In this document: piece after piece, positions 35,445 to 44,233 of the stretch
How the letters are laid out: the number at the start of each line of letters is the position of its first letter
Numbering within the stretch: position 1 is the first letter of the stretch
DNA from: JBBROS01 sp965217935
GTDB lineage: Bacteria; Pseudomonadota; Alphaproteobacteria; Acetobacterales; Acetobacteraceae
NCBI GenBank assembly: GCA_965217935.1
Contig: OZ244581.1
Coordinates: 3,410,001 to 3,474,000, forward strand
DNA length: 64,000 nt
Reading direction: 5' to 3'
Program-made: the position numbers and the translations under genes
The notes under the pieces: generated by a model
The model's database searches: none
The model's input: only the letters and a program-made list of their open reading frames with translations
What the model was told of the DNA's origin: nothing

Positions 35445-36455
35445 ATGGAGTATCGCACCCTCGGCCGCAGCGGCCTGCACGTCTCGCCCCTGTGCCTCGG
35501 CACAATGATGTTCGGCGGCCCAACCGACGCCGAGACCGCCGGCCGCATCATCGCCCGCGCCCGCGAGGCCGGCATTAACTTCATCGACACCGCCGACGTT
35601 TATACCGAGGGCCGATCGGAAGAGATCACCGGCCAGGCGATCCGGGACGACCGGGACCGCTGGGTGCTGGCGACGAAGGTTGCCAACCGCACCGGCGAAG
35701 GGCCGAACGAAGCCGGGCTGTCGCGCAAACGGGTGATGCAGTCGATCGACGCCAGCCTTCAGCGCCTCGGCACGGATTACGTGGATATCTACTATCTCCA
35801 CAAGGAGGATCATGACACGCCGCTGGCCGAGACGGTGCGCGCGATGGGCGACCTCGTGCGGGCGGGCAAGATCCGCTATTTCGGCCTCTCGAACCACCGC
35901 GCCTGGCGCGTGGCCGAGATCTGCAACCTATGCGACTCCATGGGCATCGGCCGCCCGGTCGTCAGCCAGCCGTACTACCACGCCCTGAACCGCGCGCCGG
36001 AGACGGAACACCTGCCCGCGTGCGGCTATTACGGCCTCGGCGTCGTTACCTACAGCCCGCTGGCCCGCGGCATCCTGACCGCGAAATATGACCCGGACGC
36101 CCCGCCGCCGGAAGGAACCCGCGCCGGGCGCCAGGACGCGCGCATGATGCAGACCGAGTGGCGCCCGGAATCGCTGCGCATGGCGCGGGAGATCGCTCGG
36201 CACGCCGAAGCCGCCGGCTTGTCCGCCACCCATTTCGCCGTTGCCTGGGTGCTGAACAACCGCCTCGTCACCGGCGTTATCGGCGGCCCGCGCACCGAGG
36301 CGCAATGGGAGGACTACCTCGCCGCACTTGACGCCCGTTTCACCGCCGAGGACGAGGCGCTGATCGAACGCCTGGTCTCTCCCGGCCACGCCTCGACACC
36401 GGGTTACAACGACCCGGCCTACCCGATCGAGGGCCGCCAACCGCGCACCGGCTGA
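35445..36455 (+). CDS. Aldo/keto reductase
   Basis: A 336-residue NADPH-dependent oxidoreductase of the AKR superfamily (YajO/AKR7-11-like). The catalytic tetrad is visible: Asp and Tyr in FIDTADVYTEG near residues 45-50, Lys in WVLATKVANR near 78 and His in DIYYLHKEDHD near 113. The C-terminal cofactor segment VIGGPRTEAQWEDYL is present. A good Shine-Dalgarno precedes the ATG. The preceding 200 bases hold no ORF. The substrate is not deducible. Confidence 0.9.
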   Translation: MEYRTLGRSGLHVSPLCLGTMMFGGPTDAETAGRIIARAREAGINFIDTADVYTEGRSEEITGQAIRDDRDRWVLATKVANRTGEGPNEAGLSRKRVMQSIDASLQRLGTDYVDIYYLHKEDHDTPLAETVRAMGDLVRAGKIRYFGLSNHRAWRVAEICNLCDSMGIGRPVVSQPYYHALNRAPETEHLPACGYYGLGVVTYSPLARGILTAKYDPDAPPPEGTRAGRQDARMMQTEWRPESLRMAREIARHAEAAGLSATHFAVAWVLNNRLVTGVIGGPRTEAQWEDYLAALDARFTAEDEALIERLVSPGHASTPGYNDPAYPIEGRQPRTG

Positions 36456-36529
36456 CATTTGCGGCCCCGCGCAGTTGCTGCCGCCGTCGAGATCGGGCTT
36501 TTACCCGGCGGCTGAGGCTGGCATGGATC

Positions 36530-37036
36530 GTGCGGCTAAGGCCTCATCACTGGAATCCAGTGCCGACCCGCGCCGCAAGACTTAAATCTGATCGTCAATC
36601 GGCACACGTGATCCCGCCTGTGCCGGACCGCGATAAGGTCATGTTCTTTGGCCAGCCGGTCGTCCTGATGGTCTCAGGAAGGTTCGAGCAGGCCCGGGCG
36701 GCAGGTGGTCTCGTCGATATCGCCTGCGCGCCGGAGCCGGGCGCGTATGACTTCGCGACGCATTGGGATCGCGCTGACTTGCCGGCGACGCTTCGCATCT
36801 TGCCTGACCGGGTCCAGGCCGACGCCGCCCTCGTCGGCGGCGGCTTCGGGTCGACGCTGCGGCTGCACGAGAGAACCGTGTTCGCCGCTCTCGCCGCACG
36901 CCAGATCGGGCGTCCCGTCAGGGCCGCGCAAACCCCGCGCCAGGCGTTCGCCATCACGGGCCGCAGGATCGAGATGATCCATCGCCTCCGGCTTGCGGCC
37001 GACGCCGATGGAGGCCTGGCAGGGGGTCGGTTATGA
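36530..37036 (+). pseudogene. Remnant of a molybdenum hydroxylase large subunit
   Basis: Two pieces of a xanthine dehydrogenase/YagR-type molybdopterin-binding subunit fused by a deletion: KVMFFGQPVVLMVSGRFEQA, with following VDIACAPEPGAYDF, then GGGFGSTLRLHERTVFAALA. In intact proteins these are more than 150 residues apart, and the subunit is over 700 residues. No iron-sulfur or FAD subunit is nearby, and 37037-37176 has no gene. Confidence 0.65.
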
Positions 37037-37176
37037 CGTCAACATGCAGGGCAACGCGCGCGAGCAGAATGCCGAGTAGGCAGCAACGACGATGCGGTCC
37101 TTCTATGCAGCGCCGCGGTCGCCGTTGCTGGCGTCCTGACTTCTCCAGCCAAGGCGCCGCGTAGAACTCAAACGCA

Positions 37177-37647
37177 TCAAGGCAACGGGATCAGCAGAAC
37201 CTTGGACATCAGCAGGGAAAATCCCGTGACGATCGCGAGGCCGATGCCGCCGAGCAAGGCCCAGGTTTTCGGACCGCTGCGTTCGTGCGACGCGATGGCG
37301 AGGATAGCGGCGAACGCGGCCAGGCTTGCCGGGTAGAACCCGAGGAACGGGATCAAACCGACCCATGCCGCCATGACGGCCATGAATGCGATCCGCCTTG
37401 CTCCGTATTCCCGCTGCGTGGACGAGGCCGCTGGCGGGCTGTCCGGCTTCTTGGCAAAGGCGGGCAGCAGGTTGCGCGCGATGAGGGCGGCCGAGAGAGC
37501 CAGCATCGCGGCGGAGATGGTAGTGGGGAACACGGACCCCATCGCCGTCATTGAACGGCTCTCGACGATCAGCACGATCGCCAGACAGGCAAACGCGGCG
37601 CCGGCAATCGTGCCGGGCAGATCATATGCTCGTGGTCTGTCCGCCAC
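37177..37647 (-). CDS. tctB: Tripartite tricarboxylate transporter, small membrane subunit TctB
   Basis: A 156-residue protein with four hydrophobic spans: TIAGAAFACLAIVLIVESR, VFPTTISAAMLALSAALIA, ARRIAFMAVMAAWVGLIPFL and a C-terminal VTGFSLLMSKVLLIPLP. This is the TctB layout. It is the last gene of tctCAB, overlapping tctA by 26 bases, and would serve as the small subunit of the solute-binding-protein-dependent secondary transporter. Confidence 0.85.
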   Translation of the reverse strand: MADRPRAYDLPGTIAGAAFACLAIVLIVESRSMTAMGSVFPTTISAAMLALSAALIARNLLPAFAKKPDSPPAASSTQREYGARRIAFMAVMAAWVGLIPFLGFYPASLAAFAAILAIASHERSGPKTWALLGGIGLAIVTGFSLLMSKVLLIPLP

Positions 37648-39175
37648 GGGCGCCCTCCACGGTCGAGTTGGGGTGGGATTGCCGGGCGCGCCGGGCGCCG
37701 ATGCGGGCCGCGATCAGGGGATAAAACAGAGTCAGCACGGAGAAGGCGATGATGACGAGCGAGATCGGGCGCGCGAAGAACTGGCCCGCCACGTTGTTGG
37801 TGGCGTTGCCGATCAAGTAGCTCTGAACAAACCCCTGCTCGGCAATCTGGCCGAGAACCAGGCCGAGCACGATCGGCGAGGGCGCGAACCCGGCCCGGTT
37901 GAGCACCCAGCCGATCGCGCCCAGGCCAAGCATCACCCAAACGTCGTTCAGGCTGTTGTGAATGGCGAAGCTGCCGACGACGGTCAGGAACGCGATCGTC
38001 GGCACGAGCGCCGCCTTGGGGATCGCGATGATGCTTTTGTAGGCGTAACGCCCGACGACCAGGCCGATCGGCAGCATCAGGATGGTGCCGATCAGCAGAC
38101 CGAAGATGAAGGTGTAGACGATCGATCCCTGTGACGTGAACAGCGCCGGGCCGATGCGGACGCCTTGCACGAGCAGGGCGCCCAGGATCACCGCGTCCGG
38201 CGGTGTTCCGGGAATGCCGAGCACGAGCGTCGGGATGAAGCCCCCGCCGACGGTGGCGTTGTTCGCGGACTCGGTGGCGATGACGCCCCCCGGCTCGCCT
38301 TGGCCAAAGCGCTCGGGGCGCCTGGAGGCGCGCCGCGCTTCCGAGTAGGACACGAGGCTCGCGACCGATCCGCCGGCGCCGGGCAAGATGCCGACGAGGG
38401 TGCCGATGACGGAGCTGCGCACGAGGTTGAGCTTCTCGCCGCCCATGATCCGCAAGGCTTGCTTCAGCCGGAACCCGGTCGCGTCGGTCTCGACCTGCAA
38501 ATGAGGGTCCTTGGTGGCGACGAGGTCGATCAGCACCGGGATGCAGTAGAGCCCGATCAACCCGGCGACGATGTCGATGCCGCCCAGCAGCGCGTGGCTG
38601 CCCATGGTGAACCGCACGTCCGCGCCGATGACGGCGACGCCCACCATCGACAGAAGCAACCCGAAGCACGCCCCGATCAGGCCTTTAAGCAGGTTTCCGG
38701 TGGACAGGGCGGAGATCAGCGTCAGCCCGAACACCGCCAGCCAGAAATACTCCGGCGGTCCGAACGCCAGCGCCACGCTCGCGAGCGGGGGTGCTACGAA
38801 CATCAGCATCAGTGCACCCACGAGCCCGCCGAAGACGGACGCGAAGGTCGAGAGCGTCACGGCCAACGCGCCGTCGCCTCGCTTGGCCATCGGGAAGCCG
38901 TCGAACGTCGTGGCGATGGCGGACGGCGTGCCGGGTGTGTTCACCAGGATGGCGGAGTAGGAGCCGCCGTAGATGGCGCCGGTGTAGATGGCGCCCAGCA
39001 CGATTAGGCCGGATGCCGGGTTCATCCCGAAGGTGAACGGGACGAGGACGGCGACCGCCATCGTTGCCGAAAGACCGGGCAGCGCGCCGATGATGATGCC
39101 GGCCAGTACGCCGCCGGCAGCGAACAGCAGGTTGAGCGGCGTCAGCGCCTCGGCCAGGTAGACCAGCTTTTCCAT
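37622..39175 (-). CDS. tctA: Tripartite tricarboxylate transporter, large membrane subunit TctA
   Basis: A 517-residue polytopic inner-membrane protein, full length for TctA, with about 12 helices. Family blocks: GALPGLSATMAVAVLVPFTF near residue 32, YGGSYSAILVNTPGTPSA near 70 and GILPGAGGSVASLVSYSEARR near 262, with the second repeat ATESANNATVGGGFIPTL near 300. Transport is ion-driven with a TctC receptor. It follows tctC by 15 bases. The substrate (citrate-like acid or aromatic acid) cannot be told. Confidence 0.93.
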   Translation of the reverse strand: MEKLVYLAEALTPLNLLFAAGGVLAGIIIGALPGLSATMAVAVLVPFTFGMNPASGLIVLGAIYTGAIYGGSYSAILVNTPGTPSAIATTFDGFPMAKRGDGALAVTLSTFASVFGGLVGALMLMFVAPPLASVALAFGPPEYFWLAVFGLTLISALSTGNLLKGLIGACFGLLLSMVGVAVIGADVRFTMGSHALLGGIDIVAGLIGLYCIPVLIDLVATKDPHLQVETDATGFRLKQALRIMGGEKLNLVRSSVIGTLVGILPGAGGSVASLVSYSEARRASRRPERFGQGEPGGVIATESANNATVGGGFIPTLVLGIPGTPPDAVILGALLVQGVRIGPALFTSQGSIVYTFIFGLLIGTILMLPIGLVVGRYAYKSIIAIPKAALVPTIAFLTVVGSFAIHNSLNDVWVMLGLGAIGWVLNRAGFAPSPIVLGLVLGQIAEQGFVQSYLIGNATNNVAGQFFARPISLVIIAFSVLTLFYPLIAARIGARRARQSHPNSTVEGARGGQTTSI

Positions 39176-39190
39176 CAGGCCAGGCTTAAG

Positions 39191-40147
39191 CTACTTCTGC
39201 GCGATCCCCATTTGCTTGGCGACGGCCTGGTATTGCGTCTCGCGCTCCTGCATGAAGGACGTCATGCCGGCGTAGGGCACGTCGATCAGGACGTAGCCGC
39301 CCTCTTCCATCTTCTTGATGAATGCCGGATCGTGGTTGATCTTGCCGATGATGTCGGAAAGCTTAGCTCTGATGTCTTCCGGGGTGGATTTGGGCACGCC
39401 GACGCCGCGGTAGGCGCCGCCGGTCAGGTCATAACCCAGTTCCTTGAACGTCGGCACGTCCGGCAGGCTCGGGACCCGCTTGTCGGCCGCAATCGCGAGC
39501 ACGCGCAGCGCGTCGCCTTGGTTGATCGCAGCCGTCGTATAGCTGAACCCGGCCATCACCTGACTGCCGAGCACGGCGGCGGTGGCGGGATTCGTGCCGG
39601 AGAACGGGATATAGGTGGTGGTGACGCCGGCGACCGCGTCGAACTTGGCCTTGGCGACGTTGTTGGCCGAGTTGGTGCCGCTGCCGGAGAAGGTGACGGC
39701 GCCGGGCGTCTTCTTGGCGTAGTCCACCAGGTCTTTCAGGGTTTTGAACTGGCTTTTGACGGGGACAATGATGGCATCCGGCGTGTATTGGAAGAAATAC
39801 ACGTTGGCGATGTCGTCGGTCTTGTAGCCGACGTTCTGCGCCATCGGCTGCAGGATGATGTGCGGCAGGTTGGTGCCCATGATGGTGTAGCCGTCGCCGG
39901 GCATGCCGTTGAGCTGCGACCAAGCCTGGGCGCCGCCTGCGCCTTCCATGTACTGGATCACAAGGCTCTGGCCGGTGGTCTGCTTGAACGCCGGCTGCTG
40001 CAAGCGGGCGGTGATGTCAGATTCCCCGCCGGCATTGAACGGAATGATGTAGTTCACCTGTTTCGTTGGATAGTCCTGAGCCATTGACGGCCCGGCGCCG
40101 ATCGCGGCGGCAAGGGCCGTGCAAGCGGCGAGGGTAATAATCTTCAT
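39191..40147 (-). CDS. tctC: Tripartite tricarboxylate transporter substrate-binding protein TctC
   Basis: A 318-residue periplasmic receptor. The signal peptide is MKIITLAACTALAAAIGAGP and ends SMAQ. The body shows the TctC/Bug pattern: VNYIIPFNAGGESDITARLQ, with FSGSGTNSANNVAKAKFD near 150 and IAADKRVPSLPDVPTFKELG near 235. I start at the ATG preceded by CCGGAGAGCGCACG; the frame extends about 48 codons further upstream but those are not signal-like. It is the first gene of a tctCAB operon. Bug proteins are often found without obvious substrate. Confidence 0.9.
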   Translation of the reverse strand: MKIITLAACTALAAAIGAGPSMAQDYPTKQVNYIIPFNAGGESDITARLQQPAFKQTTGQSLVIQYMEGAGGAQAWSQLNGMPGDGYTIMGTNLPHIILQPMAQNVGYKTDDIANVYFFQYTPDAIIVPVKSQFKTLKDLVDYAKKTPGAVTFSGSGTNSANNVAKAKFDAVAGVTTTYIPFSGTNPATAAVLGSQVMAGFSYTTAAINQGDALRVLAIAADKRVPSLPDVPTFKELGYDLTGGAYRGVGVPKSTPEDIRAKLSDIIGKINHDPAFIKKMEEGGYVLIDVPYAGMTSFMQERETQYQAVAKQMGIAQK

Positions 40148-40291
40148 CGTGCGCTCTCCGGAGGCGTGCTTCTTTTGGCCGGCACGTCCGCGCCAGCTTC
40201 TTGTTGCTTTTTGACGATTGCAGGATGTCACCCGCGAGCGACGGGTGTCAATCGAGCCTTCGCGCTCACTGCTCGTCGGGTCAACGGACAC

Positions 40292-41743
40292 TCAGGGCCA
40301 AGCCGGTGCGCGGATCGCTTCGGTCCAGCCTTGCGTCGTCAGGTCGCTCCGGATCCGCCACGTCAGGATTTCGTCGATCAGCTCCCGGCGCTTGGATTGG
40401 TGGGCCGGGTCCGCCCATAAGTTGCGCAGCTCCTGCGGATCGGCCTGCAGATCGAACAACTGGCCTTCGTCGGTGTCGATGAAATGCACCAGCTTATAGT
40501 CGTGGCCGCGGATCATGGTCATGAACTGGGTGCCGTGGAAAATCTTGTCGCCGGCGTGCTCGGCGAAGACGTATCGCCGGGGGGTGGGCGCACCGCCGCT
40601 CAGGTAAGGCATGAGAGAGCGCGCTTCCATCCACCTGGGCGGCTGCAAGCCAGCAAGCTCAAGGATGGTCGGGCCAAAGTCGAACAACAGCGCCAGATCA
40701 TCGATCCGCCGCCCGCCCGGGATGCGCCCCGGCGACCAGACAATGGCCGGCACTCGGATGCTCTGCTCGTACATCGACCACTTCTGGCTATGCCCGTGGT
40801 CGTTGAGGCAGTCGCCGTGGTCGGAGGTAAAGATGACGACCGTGTCGTCCAGCACGCCGCGCCGCTGCAGCGCCCCCAACAGGCTGCCGATCTGCGCGTC
40901 GATCATGGTGACGTTGGCGAAGTAGTGCTGCCGCTGCCGGCGGGTCTGCTCCGGGGTGGGGTTTTCCAGGTGGACGATGGCGTCGTGGTCCGTCGAGAGG
41001 TGCTGCGCGCGGAGCGCCTTCAGCGGGCCGGGCTGGCTGTCGTAGTCGGCCTGGTCGCCGATCGGCTCGGGCAGGTCGCGGCCGGCGTATTGTTCGAGCA
41101 TGTCGGGCGTGGGATCGTAAGGCGGATGCGGGCCCGGGATGCCGATTTGCAGGAAGAACGGCTCGTCGCCCCGCCACGTGTCGAGCCATTGGCAGGCGAG
41201 GGCAGGGACAAAGTTGTCCGAGTGCAGCGCCGCCGGCAAGTCCCAGGTGAACGCCCCCATGCGGTCGCCGTAGTCGTTGCGCCGGCGGTGGGTGACGCGG
41301 CTGGGCTTCTCGTAGCCGGCGGACCAGATCGCCTTGTCCCAGTTGTCCATGAAGTAGGGCAGCGTGGGATTGGCTCGGTCCTTGTTCTCCACGACGTGCC
41401 GCTCATGGAAGCCGAACGGCGCCTCGAACGGCGACGTGTGCATCTTGCCGACGTTGACGGTGTGATAGCCGGCTTCGGCCAGTTGCCGCACCCAGGTATG
41501 GGTCCAGCGCTCGTCGTTGCGGAACACGCCGTTGGTGTGCGGATACAGGCCGGTGAACAGGCTGGCGCGGGAGGGCGCGCACGAGGGCGCGGTGACGAAC
41601 ATGCGGTCGAAATAAACCCCGTCGCGCAGGAGCTGGTCGAGGTTCGGCGTCACCATATACGGGTAGCCGGCGGCGGCGATGGTGTCGAAGCGCTGCTGGT
41701 CGGTGATGATGAAGACGATGTTGGGGCGGCGGGCGGCATCCAT
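40292..41743 (-). CDS. Sulfatase (type I, formylglycine-dependent)
   Basis: A 483-residue arylsulfatase-family hydrolase. The metal site begins NIVFIITDQQRFDT. The sulfatase signature C-x-P-x-R is present as CAPSR at residues 55-59 (in SCAPSRASLFTG), so Cys55 is the likely formylglycine. HGDCLNDHGHSQKWSMYEQ supplies the second metal site and SEWSMYEQSIRVP-type consensus. No signal peptide is visible, so it may act in the cytoplasm on an imported sulfate ester. It lies two bases after the NitT/TauT-type binding-protein gene and is the last gene of the long minus-strand run. Phosphonate monoester hydrolases are related; the motif favours a sulfatase. Confidence 0.88.
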   Translation of the reverse strand: MDAARRPNIVFIITDQQRFDTIAAAGYPYMVTPNLDQLLRDGVYFDRMFVTAPSCAPSRASLFTGLYPHTNGVFRNDERWTHTWVRQLAEAGYHTVNVGKMHTSPFEAPFGFHERHVVENKDRANPTLPYFMDNWDKAIWSAGYEKPSRVTHRRRNDYGDRMGAFTWDLPAALHSDNFVPALACQWLDTWRGDEPFFLQIGIPGPHPPYDPTPDMLEQYAGRDLPEPIGDQADYDSQPGPLKALRAQHLSTDHDAIVHLENPTPEQTRRQRQHYFANVTMIDAQIGSLLGALQRRGVLDDTVVIFTSDHGDCLNDHGHSQKWSMYEQSIRVPAIVWSPGRIPGGRRIDDLALLFDFGPTILELAGLQPPRWMEARSLMPYLSGGAPTPRRYVFAEHAGDKIFHGTQFMTMIRGHDYKLVHFIDTDEGQLFDLQADPQELRNLWADPAHQSKRRELIDEILTWRIRSDLTTQGWTEAIRAPAWP

Positions 41744-41745
41744 GG

Positions 41746-42705
41746 TCAGGCCTCGGTGAACAGCTTGGCTTCGTAGTACTGGCTGGGCGGCAGCGGGTTC
41801 TCGACGGCGCCGAACGCCTTGAACATGCCGTTGAAGGTGCCGAGCCAGCCGTCCACCGTCCCGTTCTTGGTCATCTGCGTCAGCTCGGCGCTGGTCAGCA
41901 GCTTGACGGTGGCGGCGACGGCGCGGACAGCCTCGACCGGCACGCCGAGGAAGTCGGCGGAAAGCTCGACCGAGCGGTCGAAATTGGCAACCCGCCAGTC
42001 CATCGCCTGCTTCAGCACGTGGACGAAACGGCGAACCAGGTCGGGGTTGGACTGCAAGGTGTCGTTGCCGGCGACGAAGGTGTTGATGAACGAGGTGCCA
42101 GGGTAGAACTCCTCGTCGTTGGCCAGCTCGTTCAGCTTCGGCGCCCGGCGCTTCATGATCTCGATCAGCGGATACCAGATGCCGGCGCCGTCGATCTGGC
42201 CCGAGGTGAAGGCGGCGACGATCGTGCTGGGGTCCATCGGCACGACGTCGATGTCCTTGATGCTCATGCCAGCCTTTTTGAGCGCAAGGCGCAGGATCAT
42301 GTCGCCGGACGTGCCTTGCGGGACGCCGACTTTCTTGCCTTTGAGCGCCTGCATCGAGCCGATGCCCGGCTGGGCGATCACCCGGTCGCTGAACGTCAGC
42401 AGGTTGACGGCCACGATCTTGGTCCGCCCGCTGGCCGGCAGCCATAGCGCCCCCGGCCCGATCGCGCCGAAATCAAGGCTGCCGGCGCCCATCGCCTGGA
42501 TCTGGATCGGGCCGTTGGTGAAAACCTTCACGTCCGGCGTCAGCCCGGCGGCTTTCCAGTATCCCTGGTCCGCGGCGATCGCGGGCAGGCTCGCGTTCTG
42601 GTAGTCGGCGATGTAGCCCATGCGGACGGTGTTGCTGGCGGCGCGTGCGGGCCGGGCCAATGGCAGGGCAGCGGTCGCGGCCATGATGCTGCGGCGGGAA
42701 AGCAT
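41746..42705 (-). CDS. NitT/TauT-type ABC transporter substrate-binding protein
   Basis: A 319-residue periplasmic protein. The Tat-like or Sec signal region is MLSRRSIMAATAALPLARPARA. The binding domain shows MGYIADYQNASLPAIAADQG, with DFGAIGPGALWLPASG near 70 and the ribose-like VGVPQGTSGDMILRLALKKAG. Its relatives bind nitrate, taurine, sulfonates or thiamine precursors. I start at ATG after GAGGAGACCCGC, not 15 codons upstream. It sits between the sulfatase and its ABC ATPase and permease, which suggests an organosulfur substrate (inference). Confidence 0.87.
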   Translation of the reverse strand: MLSRRSIMAATAALPLARPARAASNTVRMGYIADYQNASLPAIAADQGYWKAAGLTPDVKVFTNGPIQIQAMGAGSLDFGAIGPGALWLPASGRTKIVAVNLLTFSDRVIAQPGIGSMQALKGKKVGVPQGTSGDMILRLALKKAGMSIKDIDVVPMDPSTIVAAFTSGQIDGAGIWYPLIEIMKRRAPKLNELANDEEFYPGTSFINTFVAGNDTLQSNPDLVRRFVHVLKQAMDWRVANFDRSVELSADFLGVPVEAVRAVAATVKLLTSAELTQMTKNGTVDGWLGTFNGMFKAFGAVENPLPPSQYYEAKLFTEA

Positions 42706-42719
42706 TGCGGGTCTCCTCG

Positions 42720-43487
42720 TTATTGGCTCTGGTGATAAACGGCCCGCCAAACCTCGTTGCGGATGGCGGCGAACTCGGGGGAGAGGCGGATGTCCTCCGT
42801 TCTCGGGTAAGGCAGGCCGATATCGACGACGCGTTGCAGGCGGCCGGGCCGCGCAGCCATGACGGCGACGCGGTTGGCGATATAGACCGCCTCGTCCACG
42901 TCATGCGTGATGAACATGACCGTCCGCCGCTCGCGGCGCCAGGCTTCAAGCAGCCGGTCCTGCAGTTGCACCCGGGTCAGCGCGTCCAACGCCCCGAACG
43001 GCTCGTCCATCAGCAGGATCTTGGGGTTGACCGCGTAGGCGCGGGCGATGGCGCAGCGCTGCTTCATGCCGCCGGACAGGGTCTTTGGCAGCGAATTGGC
43101 AAAGTCGCGCAGGCCCACCAGGTCCATGAAATAGTCGGCGGTCTCGCGGCGCCGCGCCTTGCCCATGCGGGCGATCCGCAGGCCGAACTCGACGTTCTCG
43201 CGCACGGTGAGCCAAGGAAACAAGGCGTATTGCTGGAAGATGACGCCCCGCTCGGGGCCCGGGCCTTGCACCGGCGCGCCATCCACCAGGATCTGCCCCG
43301 AAGACGGCGCGAGCAGCCCGGCCGCGATGTTCATCGCCGTCGACTTGCCGCACCCGGACGGGCCGACAACGGTGACGAACTCGCCGTCCGCGATGTCGAG
43401 GTCCAGGCGGTCAAGCGCGAGAAGGTCGTCGCGTCCGGGCAGGCCGAACGTCTGGGAAACCTGCTGGAACGAGACCTTGGGCGTCAT
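42720..43487 (-). CDS. NitT/TauT-type ABC transporter ATP-binding protein
   Basis: A 255-residue ABC ATPase like SsuB/TauB. Walker A VGPSGCGKSTAMNIAAGL near residue 42, Q-loop in FQQYALFPWLTV, signature LSGGMKQRCAIARA near 139, Walker B ILLMDEPFGALDAL near 159, and His switch FITHDVDEAVYIANR. It overlaps the permease gene by four bases (ATGA), so the two are coupled. Confidence 0.93.
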   Translation of the reverse strand: MTPKVSFQQVSQTFGLPGRDDLLALDRLDLDIADGEFVTVVGPSGCGKSTAMNIAAGLLAPSSGQILVDGAPVQGPGPERGVIFQQYALFPWLTVRENVEFGLRIARMGKARRRETADYFMDLVGLRDFANSLPKTLSGGMKQRCAIARAYAVNPKILLMDEPFGALDALTRVQLQDRLLEAWRRERRTVMFITHDVDEAVYIANRVAVMAARPGRLQRVVDIGLPYPRTEDIRLSPEFAAIRNEVWRAVYHQSQ

Positions 43488-44233
43488 GCGCGCTCCTGCC
43501 AGCGCGTGAGCCGCTGCTCGGCGGACATGAGCAGCCGGTCCATCGCCAAGCCGACGATGCCGATGGCGATCAGGCAGACGAAGATCGTCGGCAGGTTGTA
43601 GTAAAGCTGCGCCTGCTGCATCCGGAAACCAAGGCCGGACTGGGCCGCGATCAGTTCCGCCGCGACCACGGTGGCCCACGAGGACCCGAGACCGATCCGC
43701 AGCCCCACCATGATGAACGGCAGCGACGCGGGCACGACCACGCGGCGGAAGATGGTCGCATCGCCCGCGCCCAGCACGCGGGCGGCGTTGATGAGCGTCT
43801 TGTCCACGCTGACGACGCCGCCATAGACCGCGATCACGCACGACAGGAACGAGGCCAGGAAGATCACGAACACCTTGGGCAGCTCGCCGATCCCCATGGT
43901 GACGATGGCCAGCGGGATGACGGCCAGCGGCGGGATCATGCGGAAGAACTGCACGTACGGTTCAATCAGGCCGCGCGCCGCGCCATACCAGCCCATGAGG
44001 AAGCCGACCGGGACCGCCGCCGCGGCGCCGAGAATGAACCCGGCAAGCACGCGCGCCAGGCTCGCCAGCGTGTCGGATTCGAGCTGGCCGCTTCGCAGCG
44101 ACTTGACCGCCTGCGCCAGCACCGCCTGCGGCCCCGGCAACCCGGCGACGCCCGCGGCGGTGACGGCATACCACGCGGCGATCCCGAGCACGACGGCGGC
44201 GGCGTTGAGGGCAAGGCGGCTGTTGCGGCTCAT
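43484..44233 (-). CDS. NitT/TauT-type ABC transporter permease
   Basis: A 249-residue inner-membrane permease (SsuC/TauC type) with six hydrophobic segments. The EAA loop with the coupling helix is at NAARVLGAGDATIFRRVVVPASLPFIM (key GAGDATIFRRVVVPA). It begins MSRNSRLALNAAAVVLG and ends LTRWQERA. Start and stop overlap its neighbours by four bases each, so it is fully within the operon. Confidence 0.92.
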   Translation of the reverse strand: MSRNSRLALNAAAVVLGIAAWYAVTAAGVAGLPGPQAVLAQAVKSLRSGQLESDTLASLARVLAGFILGAAAAVPVGFLMGWYGAARGLIEPYVQFFRMIPPLAVIPLAIVTMGIGELPKVFVIFLASFLSCVIAVYGGVVSVDKTLINAARVLGAGDATIFRRVVVPASLPFIMVGLRIGLGSSWATVVAAELIAAQSGLGFRMQQAQLYYNLPTIFVCLIAIGIVGLAMDRLLMSAEQRLTRWQERA

